A DNA stretch of 64,000 bases from Microvirga rosea (GTDB taxonomy: Bacteria > Pseudomonadota > Alphaproteobacteria > Rhizobiales > Beijerinckiaceae), in contig NZ_JAJDOP010000002.1 in NCBI RefSeq assembly GCF_020595095.1, forward strand, positions 248,001-312,000, in the 5' to 3' direction. Made by a program: the position numbers and the translations under genes. The notes under the pieces were generated by a model. It was not told where the DNA came from. It saw only the letters and a list, made by a program, of their open reading frames with translations, and ran no database searches. Shown one piece after another: positions 54,101 to 61,552 of the stretch; position 1 is the first letter of the stretch; each line of letters begins with the position of its first letter.

Positions 54101-55015
54101 GACCACGTCCACACGCGGCTCGATGCTGCAGGAACCGGCGCGCAGGTCGTTGCCGAACCAGCTGACCACGAGCGAGACCCGTTCGAGGTTGGGACAAAGG
54201 GATTGCAGGGCGTCGAGGGAAGCCCGGATATCGGTCCCGCGCTGGAGCTGGTGGCGGTTCTCCGGCTGTGTCGAACCCAGGTCGAGAACCCGCATCACCA
54301 GCCTGTCGTCGTAGCCGAACTCGGTCGCGCCGGGAATGAGGCAGACCGCGCGCACCATGCGGCTCAATCCCTCGACGGGCCGCACCACCTCGAAGGAGAA
54401 TTGCGGCACGCGGTTGCCGAAATCGGCAAGCGGAAGCCGCTCGAACACCACATAGGCGAGACCGCGATAGGCGGGCGCGTTCGCAGCGCCCTCCTTCGCG
54501 ACGATCAGCGGATCCGCCGCTTGCGTCTCCTGTCCCTTGTGCACGCGCATGACGATGGCGTTGAGATCGATCTCGCGGCCATCCGCCCAGACGCGGCGAA
54601 TGAAGGCGATCGGCCCTTCGCAAAGCCCCACCGCGAGATTGGCGAAATACGAATAGGTCGTGGTTTTGGTCGACGCGCCCTTCCCGCCCAGGCTTTTGCC
54701 GCCCTGACTGCCGGAACGCTCGGATTTCGTGTTCGCCACCTCCTCGAGCCGGGTTGCCCAGATGAGCTGGCCGCCGATGCGGGCGCGTCCGTAGACACGC
54801 GGGATCGGCGCGCCTTCCGTCGAGGTGAGCCCATCGATCTCCTTCAGGCGCGGCCCTTCGACGACCTTGCCGCTGTCGGACGAACCGCCGAGAAGCGCAT
54901 TGTCGATGACGGCGCCCGCGAGCCCGCCGAGCGCCCGCCCGGCGAGCGCGCCCAGCGGTCCGGCGACCATGCCGCCGACAACGGATCCGACGGTTTGAAG
55001 AACGAGCGTGGCCAT
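51143..55015 (-). CDS. GTA baseplate megatron protein (RcGTA g15-like)
   Basis: A 1,290-residue protein. The N terminus (GSVVGGMVAGPLGALAGRALGGLAGAVID) is glycine-rich and followed by IPRVYGRARIGGQLIWATRLEE and YSYFANLAVGLCEGPI, typical of tail-tip proteins. The central TIM-barrel region contains QWFGRTWGLRRLVLHYANLAEEAG and GFIIGSELVGLTRVRS, then ADWTEYGAH. The C-terminal half (YVVVLDLPVS, RLLRGLAGSE) matches the tail-tip fibre-like part. In RcGTA this protein forms the baseplate that pierces the recipient surface. The length fits (about 1,300 residues). Confidence 0.93.
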   Translation of the reverse strand: MATLVLQTVGSVVGGMVAGPLGALAGRALGGLAGAVIDNALLGGSSDSGKVVEGPRLKEIDGLTSTEGAPIPRVYGRARIGGQLIWATRLEEVANTKSERSGSQGGKSLGGKGASTKTTTYSYFANLAVGLCEGPIAFIRRVWADGREIDLNAIVMRVHKGQETQAADPLIVAKEGAANAPAYRGLAYVVFERLPLADFGNRVPQFSFEVVRPVEGLSRMVRAVCLIPGATEFGYDDRLVMRVLDLGSTQPENRHQLQRGTDIRASLDALQSLCPNLERVSLVVSWFGNDLRAGSCSIEPRVDVVSKQTDGATWSVAGLSRDEAKPVSQVNGAPAYGGTPSDETVVRLIEELKERDLQVVLYPFMMMDVPIGNALPDPYGGTGQAPYPWRGRITCHPAPGRPGSPDGTAAAAGQVAQWFGRTWGLRRLVLHYANLAEEAGGVEGFIIGSELVGLTRVRSASGIYPAVDALKELAGDVRSVLRASTKIVYAADWTEYGAHVLDGGDEVRFPLDPLFADDAVDAVGIDYYPPISDWRDGPDHADLSVARSVYDVTYLRQRLGAGEAFDWYYRSTADRDGQKRTPITDGAYDKPWIYRAKDIVSWWSNPHVERRNGIEIRTTAWQPKSKPVWLTEIGIPAVDKGPNGPNVFPDPKSSESAYPPFSRGTRDDLAQARGLEAILSRFDPALDGFSPAFNPVSPVYGGRMVEPAHMFVWAWDARPFPAFPDFTSVWADGGNWETGHWITGRIEGAPLDRLIPAILKDFGIAGPKSLPVDGFVDGYVIDRPMSVRGAVEPLMRLFGVDAVASGGAISWHGRGGRRIVTLDAGDMVLDGKEPSLKLSRAQETDLPQQVEVGYTDGEGDYRRAAVASRRLSGASRREARADSAVVTRRAEAQRLADAWLQDLWAGRESAEFEVSPRRVDWEPGDIVSLPTESGAKLHRIVRIADGPTRRVTTRAVEPAVFETPGASLPKPPRRPPPVPGKPYVVVLDLPVSTADPTPLQYVAIAASPWPGAMTIWRSANGASFTPSRYVDLPAMVGTTLSALGPGPLWRWDPGSSVEIEISVGSVSAVTDEEALAGGNLFAVKGPNGRWEIFSAARAEMTGERRFRLSRLLRGLAGSEDEARRLIPPGAVVVRLDEAVVPLASDLGDLGQTPVYRIGPAGRDHADPSVMELRSTPGPDALKPLAPVHVRARREDEGISLSWIRRTRRDGDAWEPAEVPLREDSERYEVELLSGSAVVRTFFCTAPKLFYPTAQEIEDFSVPQTRLALRVVQVSAVVGRGFPHEEIIEIS

Positions 55016-55034
55016 GGCGACCTTTCAGATTCAA

Positions 55035-55457
55035 TCACACGGGAAAGCGGAACACATACGCGAGATGCCGCCGCCACCAGGGGCGGAACGCGACCTCGGT
55101 GACGCAGGCTCCGTCATGGGCATGCACCATCGTGTCGGCGGCGGTGGCGATGGCGCAGTGTTTGGCGGGCAGGCCCTCGCGCCAGCGGAACAGGAGCACG
55201 TCTCCCGCCTCGACGATGGGTGAGTTCTTTTCGACAAGATGGCGCCGGGCCGCGGCGAGCAGCCTCTCGCCTCCGGCCTCGGCCCAATCGGACGCGTAGG
55301 GCGGCGGCAATTCGGGTTCGCCGCCCACCACGTCGCGCCACACGCCGCGCAGCAGGCCGAGGCAATCGCAGCCGACGCCCTTCAGCGATGCCTGATGCCG
55401 ATAGGGCGTGCCGATCCAGGCACGCGCCGCGGCGACGATGAGATCGGGTGCGGACAT
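55035..55457 (-). CDS. NlpC/P60 tail peptidase (RcGTA g14-like)
   Basis: A 140-residue cysteine peptidase that opens the recipient peptidoglycan during DNA entry. ARAWIGTPYRHQASLKGVGCDCLGLLRGVW holds the catalytic cysteine, and AKHCAIATA the histidine. It ends 19 bases before the megatron start and starts three bases after the hub gene stop, the same order as in RcGTA. Confidence 0.92.
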   Translation of the reverse strand: MSAPDLIVAAARAWIGTPYRHQASLKGVGCDCLGLLRGVWRDVVGGEPELPPPYASDWAEAGGERLLAAARRHLVEKNSPIVEAGDVLLFRWREGLPAKHCAIATAADTMVHAHDGACVTEVAFRPWWRRHLAYVFRFPV

Positions 55458-55460
55458 GAT

Positions 55461-56351
55461 TCAGCGAAAGAAGCTGCCGCCGTCCATGCCGGGTTCGCCC
55501 TGGCGCGGGACGCGAATGATGAAGTCGTTGCCGGGCATGTGCGGGAAGCCCCGGAAATTGAGGACGTTCTTGAACTTGTCGCGGCACGCCGCATGGGTCT
55601 TGTCGCAGCCTGCGGTAACGCGAAACGTATCGCCGGCCGCGATCCTCTGCGGCGCGCGCTGCCACAGGTCGAACTCGTCCGTTCCCGCGATGGCGCGATG
55701 CACCTTCACCTCGACGGAGATGCCCGCGTTGAGGCCGGTGAGCCATGTGAGACGCCCGCCCGTGCACCAGCCATCCGCGAACCCGATGCCAGAAGCCGCG
55801 ATCGCGAGGGCGCCGTCCGTCCGGCTGACGGTACCGGTATCGGCATAAGCGGAGGACGACAGGTTCACGCCGCATTTCGCATCGCCGAGATCCGCCGCGC
55901 ATGTGGCGCGGAACAAACGTCCCCGTTCCTCGTCGAGGCGGTGCATCAGCCCCCTGACCTCCGCCACGAAGGCCCCGTCCATGCGCCGGATCTCACCGAT
56001 GGAGCCCACATCGAGCAGGATCCTCTCCTCGACGTTGCTCCAGTTGACGAGCCAGGTCTCGACACCGGCATCGTCATAAAAGCCCGAAGAGACATCGTCT
56101 TCCGTAATGCCGGCGGAAACCAGCGCGCCGGACACCTCGCCACCGCCGACCGCGAAGCCGAGTTCGGATGTGACCTCGGCGGCCTCGAGGCCGGATCGCG
56201 CCGCAAACACGGTGCCGCCGAAGGACAGATCATTGTCGTGATCGGTGAAGCCGAAATTTCGGCCGTCGCGACGGATCAGCTTCCAGCAATGGCACAGGGT
56301 CGTCGCTCCCTCGGCCAGATGAGCGCTCAGGCCTGGCGGAATGGTTCGCAT
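55461..56351 (-). CDS. DUF2163 tail hub protein (RcGTA g13-like)
   Basis: A 296-residue protein beginning MRTIPPGLSAHLAEGATTLCHCWKL. The C-terminal domain has CAADLGDAKCGVN and GCDKTHAACRDKFKNVLNFRG; the four cysteines fit the iron-sulphur site known in siphophage hub proteins and in RcGTA g13. ATG 56351 is chosen; the open frame extends upstream into the g12 gene. Good order and spacing with g12 and g14. Confidence 0.9.
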   Translation of the reverse strand: MRTIPPGLSAHLAEGATTLCHCWKLIRRDGRNFGFTDHDNDLSFGGTVFAARSGLEAAEVTSELGFAVGGGEVSGALVSAGITEDDVSSGFYDDAGVETWLVNWSNVEERILLDVGSIGEIRRMDGAFVAEVRGLMHRLDEERGRLFRATCAADLGDAKCGVNLSSSAYADTGTVSRTDGALAIAASGIGFADGWCTGGRLTWLTGLNAGISVEVKVHRAIAGTDEFDLWQRAPQRIAAGDTFRVTAGCDKTHAACRDKFKNVLNFRGFPHMPGNDFIIRVPRQGEPGMDGGSFFR

Positions 56352-56379
56352 CGTGAATGTCCTCGTAGATATCGCGCCC

Positions 56380-57018
56380 TTAAGGGACGATCTCGACCAA
56401 AGGGATCTGCGGAATGGCTCCGGCCTCGAAGGCCGACAGGTCAATGTCGAGTTCGTCGGTGTCGAAGCGGACCGGAACGTCGAACGCAAAGCCCGCGGTG
56501 ATCGCCGCCCCGCTCGCGGGCGGATTGGTGAAGGTGACGAGGCCGGTTGTCGGATCGCAGGAGAAATGCGGCCCGGCCGCCTGCTCCACTCCGTTCACGG
56601 CCACACGAACCGTGGCTCCGTCGGGCTTCGCGATGGTGCGCCGGTACGGCGCGTGGGCGGAGCCGTAGGTCTTGGCGAGCTGGAATTGCCGCGTCGCGCC
56701 GTCGCCGGTGCCGATCGGCTGATCGAGAGGCGTCGGCGCCCGGGCGGGCGGTCCGGAGCGCCAATCCGTCCGGTCGCGAAAGCGAAAGCCGATCAGTCGC
56801 CCGCGACGCTCCTCGAAGAAGGCGATCACCGCGTGCAGGGCATCGATGCCGCGCACCCCCAGGCCCGCATCGTAGCGGCGACGGGAATGGGCCCAGCGGC
56901 TGTTGCGATGCTCCCGGCCCGAGGCGAGCGTGACGATGTCCGTGCGCCGCACCGGGCCGCCCCCGCTGCCGAGGCTGACATCGAGGGGAAAACGCACCTC
57001 ATGAAAATCGGTCGCCAT
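56380..57018 (-). CDS. DUF2460 distal tail protein (RcGTA g12-like)
   Basis: A 212-residue protein starting at ATG 57018 after GAGGGA. It has FHEVRFPLDVSLGSGGGP, the RRYDAGLGVRGIDALHAVIAFFEERRG segment and FRFRDRTDWRS, all typical of the TIGR02217/DUF2460 family that forms the distal tail ring. It is divergent from the DUF465 gene, which lies where the tape measure gene would normally abut. Confidence 0.92.
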   Translation of the reverse strand: MATDFHEVRFPLDVSLGSGGGPVRRTDIVTLASGREHRNSRWAHSRRRYDAGLGVRGIDALHAVIAFFEERRGRLIGFRFRDRTDWRSGPPARAPTPLDQPIGTGDGATRQFQLAKTYGSAHAPYRRTIAKPDGATVRVAVNGVEQAAGPHFSCDPTTGLVTFTNPPASGAAITAGFAFDVPVRFDTDELDIDLSAFEAGAIPQIPLVEIVP

Positions 57019-57101
57019 GGGCGATCCCTCCACAATGAAACGGAACACGAGAGGTGGCGTTGTCGTCAGGAAAGCTTCACCGGCCAGGGAGACCAAGCCC
57101 G

Positions 57102-57344
57102 ATGACGAATACCCCCAACCTCGCCGAAGACTTCCCAGGCAAGGCCGACCGGATCCACCAGTTGAAGACGGGCAACAATCATTTTGCCCGGCTCTATGAC
57201 GAGTATGAGGAGCTGAACCGCACCATCCAGCGCATCGAGACCCGCGTGGAGCCCACCACCGAGGACGTGGAAGAGGACCTGAAGCGCCGTCGCGTCCGCT
57301 TGAAGGACGAGATCGCCGCCATGCTGGACGATGCGAACGCCTGA
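57102..57344 (+). CDS. DUF465 (YdcH-like) small coiled-coil protein
   Basis: An 80-residue, highly charged alpha-helical protein with the pattern LKTGNNHFARLYDEYEELNRTI and, after a T-E-D turn, a second helix LKRRRVRLKDEIAAML. ATG 57102 follows GGGAGA. Family members are common in proteobacteria and have no proven function. On the plus strand it separates g12 from the tape measure gene, and its stop is nine bases from the end of the latter. Confidence 0.85.
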   Translation: MTNTPNLAEDFPGKADRIHQLKTGNNHFARLYDEYEELNRTIQRIETRVEPTTEDVEEDLKRRRVRLKDEIAAMLDDANA

Positions 57345-57353
57345 CAACGGGCC

Positions 57354-58019
57354 TTACATGCCGCGCTGGCCCCGCGCCACGGCGCGGGCCAGGGCCGCGG
57401 ACACCTGGGCCTCGGAGCGGCGGAAACTCTCCGCATCCGGGGTCGAGACATTCACCGTCACTGTCATCGGCCGCCCGCCGCCCCCGGATCTCACCCCGAG
57501 ACGACCGTCGGGCCCGCGCGCCAGGGGCATGACGGCTTCCGCGCCCTTCTCCCCCATGACGCCGAGGCCGCGTCCCAACGGGAAGTAGGACGGCGCGCCG
57601 ACCACGCCTCCTTGTGCGAAGGGCAGGACCATGCCGCGCGAGAACACGCCGCCCTTCGCGAAGGCCGAGGGCGCACCGGACCCGAACAGGGAACCGATCC
57701 CCTTGAAGAGGCCGCCGAGGATGCCGTCGGAATCCCCTGACGATGCGCCGCCCATGAGGCCCGACGCCAGGGATTTGACGGTCTGGCTCAAGGCCGATTG
57801 CAGGGGCGCGAGCGCCAGACGTAACCCTGTTTCCACAAGAGACTGACGCATCCCCTTGAGGACGTCGTCGAATTTCTTGCCTTCTGCAACATTCTTCGCA
57901 AAGGCCTTGGACAGGGATTCACCGAACTTGTCGGAGAGGCCAATGAGCGTCTGGAGCTGGCGATCCTTGTCGCCGAGGAGTTCTTTCTGGGCACTGATCG
58001 AGTCGATGGGATCAGCCAT
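57354..58019 (-). CDS. tail tape measure protein (RcGTA g11-like)
   Basis: A 221-residue protein, very short for a tape measure but like the roughly 219-residue RcGTA g11. It has KAFAKNVAEGKKFDDVLKGMRQ, hydrophobic SGLMGGASSGD, FAKGGVFSRGMVLPFAQGG, and the C-terminal VMGEKGAEAVMPLARGPDGRLGV typical of small GTA tape measures. The short tail length of GTA particles fits. The genes on both sides of it are on the opposite strand. Confidence 0.9.
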   Translation of the reverse strand: MADPIDSISAQKELLGDKDRQLQTLIGLSDKFGESLSKAFAKNVAEGKKFDDVLKGMRQSLVETGLRLALAPLQSALSQTVKSLASGLMGGASSGDSDGILGGLFKGIGSLFGSGAPSAFAKGGVFSRGMVLPFAQGGVVGAPSYFPLGRGLGVMGEKGAEAVMPLARGPDGRLGVRSGGGGRPMTVTVNVSTPDAESFRRSEAQVSAALARAVARGQRGM

Positions 58020-58296
58020 CTCATGCACCTCTCTGGCGTGTGCGATAGGGTTGTTGCTGGCGATGACGGCCTGCGTGCAGCGTGAACCGCCGTCTCTCGT
58101 TTTCGAGACGAGCCGGTTGTCTCAAACGGAATGGCTCCGGATGCAGCACGAATGCGATTACGAGGCCGAGAAGGCGACCGCCTCCGCGCCGTCCGCCCTG
58201 AAATTTATTCGCTGGCAGCGTCTCTACATCAGCTGCATCGAGCTGCGGGGTGTCCCGTATCTCGGCACCACGGACGAGCTTCCCCAACGCAAGTGA
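58006..58296 (+). CDS. small predicted lipoprotein
   Basis: A 96-residue protein. A short signal peptide (ACAIGLLLAMTAC) ends in a lipobox-like cysteine. The mature part contains HECDYEAEKATASA and YISCIELRGV, a cysteine pair pattern seen in many small alphaproteobacterial lipoproteins. The best start, ATG 58006, lies inside the first 14 bases of the divergent tape measure gene; another start cannot be excluded. I do not recognise a function. Confidence 0.6.
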   Translation: MGSAISCTSLACAIGLLLAMTACVQREPPSLVFETSRLSQTEWLRMQHECDYEAEKATASAPSALKFIRWQRLYISCIELRGVPYLGTTDELPQRK

Positions 58297-58333
58297 CGTG
58301 GGTGAGACCGGATGCGCCCAATCCCTTTTGCAT

Positions 58334-58531
58334 TCAATCGGGAAAGCGATCCATCAGCCGGGCAAGGTCCGTCCCGAGCGCGGGCGCCGCGCCGCGCCCG
58401 CCCGTGAATGCCTCGAAAGCAGCGGCGACCTCGCGCGGCGTCGAGCGCCAGAATTCAGCCGGGCTCCACCGCAGGATGCCGAGGCAGAACCGCATCACCT
58501 CATCCCATGGGAAGGCGGGCGGCGCGCTCAT
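58334..58531 (-). CDS. phage/GTA tail assembly chaperone (g10.1-like)
   Basis: A 65-residue protein with FPWDEVMRFCLGILRWSPAEFW and TPREVAAAFEAF, the DUF2376/TIGR02216 pattern. It overlaps the g10-like gene by four bases, as the paired chaperone genes before a tape measure do; in many phages the second product comes from a frameshift, here from overlapping starts. Confidence 0.88.
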   Translation of the reverse strand: MSAPPAFPWDEVMRFCLGILRWSPAEFWRSTPREVAAAFEAFTGGRGAAPALGTDLARLMDRFPD

Positions 58532-58872
58532 GGCCCCTGCGGCCCGGGAGGGTTTGGCGAAGCATCGCCTCCGAACGTGCCGACAAGAAGCTCGGCGATG
58601 GCGGCGGCCACCGGCGCGATGCCGTCATGGAGCGGCAGGTCGGCGACGTCCCGGTCGCCGATCTCATGCCCGCCGCCGCGAAGCGACACGGCGAGGATCG
58701 TGAGCAGATCGCGGCTCGACAGGCGTCCGCTGCCGAAGCGCTCCATGAGCGCCCCGAGATCCTGGACGCCGAATGCATCCTCCAGTTCGGCAAGAGCTCC
58801 GAGCGTGAGGCAGAGGGTGTAACGGCGGTCGCCGATCGTCAGCACCGCCTCACCCCGTCGTTTGTTGGCCAT
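58528..58872 (-). CDS. GTA tail chaperone (g10-like)
   Basis: A 114-residue protein with GDRRYTLCLTLGALAELEDAFG near the N terminus, the signature of the GTA TAC family (DUF3356). The rest is helical and ends Pro/Gly-rich. It lies 14 bases after the tail tube gene. Confidence 0.88.
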   Translation of the reverse strand: MANKRRGEAVLTIGDRRYTLCLTLGALAELEDAFGVQDLGALMERFGSGRLSSRDLLTILAVSLRGGGHEIGDRDVADLPLHDGIAPVAAAIAELLVGTFGGDASPNPPGPQGP

Positions 58873-58886
58873 CGCGTGTCCTTTCG

Positions 58887-59297
58887 CTACAGCGCCACGA
58901 AGGTCAGCGCGCCGGCTGACTCGAACGCCATTTCAAACGTGACCTCCCCCGCGTGATCGCCACGGTATTCGAGGCTCGTGATCTGGAACGGACCTTCGAC
59001 CCTGCCGAAATCCGGAATGACGATCTGGTAGGTGAGGATGTCGCCGTCGAAGAAGGCCTGGCGCATGCGCGCATCCGAGGCCTCGTCCTTGAAGACGCCG
59101 GCGCCCGTGATTCCGGCACGGCGCACTCCGACGCCCGCCAGAAGTTCGCGCCAGCGCCCGGCGGATTCCGCATGGGTGACGTCGACCGTTTCAGCATTGA
59201 AGGCGATCTGCCGCGTGCGCAGACCGGCCACCGTGACGAAGCCCGTGGCGCCATCGCTGATCTTGACGAGCAGGTCCTTGCCCTTCTGAGCAGGCAT
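58887..59297 (-). CDS. major tail tube protein, TP901-1 type (g9-like)
   Basis: A 136-residue protein starting MPAQKGKDLLVKISDG. It has TVAGLRTRQIAFNAETVDVTHAESAGRWRELL and LEYRGDHAGEVTFEMAFES, the classic TP901-1 tail tube pattern. It forms the stacked hexamer tube of the tail. Confidence 0.93.
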   Translation of the reverse strand: MPAQKGKDLLVKISDGATGFVTVAGLRTRQIAFNAETVDVTHAESAGRWRELLAGVGVRRAGITGAGVFKDEASDARMRQAFFDGDILTYQIVIPDFGRVEGPFQITSLEYRGDHAGEVTFEMAFESAGALTFVAL

Positions 59298-59343
59298 GAT
59301 GAAATTCCTTTATTGAAAAATTCGGTCGGACGGCGGATGCGCC

Positions 59344-59754
59344 TCATGCGACCTCGGTAACGGCGCGCAGGTGCAGCGTGACGCGCGCCTGCTGCGTGTG
59401 CTTGTCCCGGACGGCCGAGATCTCCGTCACGCGCAGGTTGACGAGCCGATGTCCCGCAAGGCTCAAGGCCGCGCCATCCAGAATGGCGACGAAGCGCTCG
59501 GCGGCGGTCAGGGCGGAACGGGCGCTGCCCGGCTCCGCCCAGACGACGAGACCGGCCGCCTGCTCGTGACCCTTGTCGGAATCCGTCGACCAATCCTTCG
59601 CCACGACATCCGCAAACAGCGCGTAGACAGGAGTGGCCGCACGGGGAGGCTCGTCATAAAGGCGCAGCGCCCCGCCCATCGACGCGACGAGTTCGGCATC
59701 CGCCGCAGCCGCTTCGAGGATGGCATGGCGCAGGGCCAGGATGGGACTCGTCAT
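59344..59754 (-). CDS. DUF3168 tail terminator (g8-like)
   Basis: A 136-residue protein beginning LALRHAILEAAAADAEL. It has YALFADVVAKDWSTDSDKGHEQ and, at the C terminus, SAVRDKHTQQARVTLHLRAV, as in DUF3168 tail terminators. The start overlaps the g7-like stop by four bases. Confidence 0.9.
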   Translation of the reverse strand: MTSPILALRHAILEAAAADAELVASMGGALRLYDEPPRAATPVYALFADVVAKDWSTDSDKGHEQAAGLVVWAEPGSARSALTAAERFVAILDGAALSLAGHRLVNLRVTEISAVRDKHTQQARVTLHLRAVTEVA

Positions 59755-60089
59755 GCCTTCAACTCTTCGACGAGGCAGACGAGGTCGCGACGCGACCCGT
59801 CGGGATCGGCCGCGGCCCGAATGGCGAAGCGGCGCAACCCAGCGGTCAGCCGCATCGCTCCGGTGACGCCGTCGCGGTAACGGAGGGTGATGCGATGGGT
59901 GAGCGCTTGTTCGGGTCTGTCGGCGCGGACGCGATCGGTGCCGGACAGCATCTCGATGGCACCCCACATCTGTGGGCCCGGCGCGTAGGAACGAATGACG
60001 CCCCCGAAGCCGTCCGGCCGCTCCAAGGGCATTTCGAGAACGAACCGGCGCGAGCGCGCGCCGATGGGAACTGATGATTTGGTTTTCAT
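59751..60089 (-). CDS. head-tail stopper / head closure protein (g7-like)
   Basis: A 112-residue protein from ATG 60089. It has RPDGFGGVIRSYAPGPQMWGAIE and LTHRITLRYRDGVTGAMRL, the head-tail adaptor (phage_H_T_join) fold pattern. It connects the adaptor ring to the tail. Order and spacing are as in RcGTA. Confidence 0.88.
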   Translation of the reverse strand: MKTKSSVPIGARSRRFVLEMPLERPDGFGGVIRSYAPGPQMWGAIEMLSGTDRVRADRPEQALTHRITLRYRDGVTGAMRLTAGLRRFAIRAAADPDGSRRDLVCLVEELKA

Positions 60090-60145
60090 GACAACGGCAG
60101 ACGAGGTGCGTGATTTTGGGCGTGATTGTCGGACAGCCGCCATGG

Positions 60146-60706
60146 CTAGAGCCGTGCGCGCTGAAAGGGTGCGACAAGGGCGAGCGCCTCCGGCGGCAAT
60201 TCCTGCGGGCCCGCCACGTCGCCGCGGTGCTCGTACCAACGGGCCACGAGGATCTTGACGGCGAGGCGCAAGGTGGCGGGCACCGCATCCGGCGCGGCGC
60301 CGAAGCCGACCAGAAGGTCGATGGCGATGCCGTTATGGGCTTTGCCCGGCGGCGGCATCCGGTCAAAGACGATGCGCGGCGGATCGCTGACCGCATCGGC
60401 CTCGTAGGAATCCGGCGGCAGCTCCACCGGATCGCCGGACGGGTCGTAGACTTGAACCTTCTCGACGCCCAAAAGGGGCGCGAGCGGAAGGAGCACGGTT
60501 CCGTCGCGAGGCCAGCGGTGGAGCATCAACTTCCAGCGCTGCGACACGAGGATGCGCCGCGCCGCGGCCTCCACCATCAGACGGGCGGCCTTGATCAAGC
60601 CGCCGATGAGGTCGTCCTGCGCATCGTCGTCGACGCGCAGGTACTCCTTCATCTCCGGCAGAAGGACCGGCTCGACGGCGGGGCCTTCGACGAGTATCGG
60701 AAACAT
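60146..60706 (-). CDS. head-tail adaptor / connector (g6-like)
   Basis: A 186-residue helical protein with LPEMKEYLRVDDDAQDDLIGGLIKAAR, WPRDGTVLLPLAPLLGVEKVQVYD and LRLAVKILVARWYEHRGD, as in the phiE125 gp8/HK97 gp6 family. ATG 60706 is chosen so that the start does not overlap the divergent protease gene; an upstream ATG at 60736 is in frame. Confidence 0.88.
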   Translation of the reverse strand: MFPILVEGPAVEPVLLPEMKEYLRVDDDAQDDLIGGLIKAARLMVEAAARRILVSQRWKLMLHRWPRDGTVLLPLAPLLGVEKVQVYDPSGDPVELPPDSYEADAVSDPPRIVFDRMPPPGKAHNGIAIDLLVGFGAAPDAVPATLRLAVKILVARWYEHRGDVAGPQELPPEALALVAPFQRARL

Positions 60707-60727
60707 CGGATAGGATACTTTCTTCTC

Positions 60728-61465
60728 ATGAAACATGTCATCGGATCACTTCTCGTCCTGGCCCTGCCGGCCACGTCCGCACAGGCCATCGTGGGCGGCA
60801 GCGAGGACCAGGGCCCTCTCTCCCGCTCCAGCGTGATGGTGCTGAGCTCCAACGGCGGCGTTTGCAGCGCCGTCGTCGTGGCGCCGGATGTGGTGCTGAC
60901 GGCCGCCCACTGCGTCACGGGAGCCGCGGAACACCGGGTCCATTTTCGCGACGAGACCGGGGAGCCCGTGCTGATCGTGCCTTCGGCGAAGGCCGTGAAC
61001 CCGGGCTACGACGCCAAGGCCATCGAGACGCGGCGGCGCTCGATCGATCTCGCCCTCGTCCGGGTGCGGGACAAGCTCCCCGGCCGGTTCGAGACCGCCC
61101 CCCTCGGGGTCGGCCAGCCCCGCGCCGGCAGGGACGTCGTCGTCGGCGGCTACGGGCTTGCCCGCATCGACGAGCCGAAAACCACGGGCACGTTCCGCAC
61201 CGCCGATCTCAAGGTCGTGGAGCCTTATGGGCCGAGCAGCATTCTCCTCTGGTCGCGGGGCACGGGCGCCATGGGCGCCTGCCAGGGCGACTCGGGCGGC
61301 CCCATGGCGGCGGACGGGACGGTCGTCGCCATCACGAGCTGGTCGTCGGCCGCGAAGGGCAAAGGCTGCGGCGACATCACCCAGGGCATCCTGCTCGGCC
61401 CTCAACGGCGCTGGATCGATCAGGTTCTGGCGGGCTGGAATCGCACGGCCCGATGGAACGATTAG
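60728..61465 (+). CDS. exported chymotrypsin-fold serine protease 1
   Basis: A 245-residue protein. A 20-residue signal peptide ends LPATSAQA and is followed directly by IVGG, so signal peptidase cleavage alone would free the N terminus that activates this fold. The triad is His61 (LTAAHC), Asp107 (SIDLALVRV) and Ser189 (GDSGGP). The residue six before Ser189 is Gly, not Asp, so specificity for Lys or Arg is unlikely. It diverges from the adaptor gene (starts about 20 bases apart) and is followed by a second protease gene. Confidence 0.9.
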   Translation: MKHVIGSLLVLALPATSAQAIVGGSEDQGPLSRSSVMVLSSNGGVCSAVVVAPDVVLTAAHCVTGAAEHRVHFRDETGEPVLIVPSAKAVNPGYDAKAIETRRRSIDLALVRVRDKLPGRFETAPLGVGQPRAGRDVVVGGYGLARIDEPKTTGTFRTADLKVVEPYGPSSILLWSRGTGAMGACQGDSGGPMAADGTVVAITSWSSAAKGKGCGDITQGILLGPQRRWIDQVLAGWNRTARWND

Positions 61466-61552
61466 GCGTTCACCGGGTCATCCTCTCAGGCTTGCGAACC
61501 CTTTCGTAACCGCCGTTGCGTAAACTCCCGCCAGATCCTCCAAAGCAACACC

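Noticed and set aside
60110..60727. Upstream extension of protease 1 by about 200 codons
   Set aside because: The extension overlaps the adaptor gene on the other strand; the signal peptide begins at ATG 60728, which is the only sensible start.
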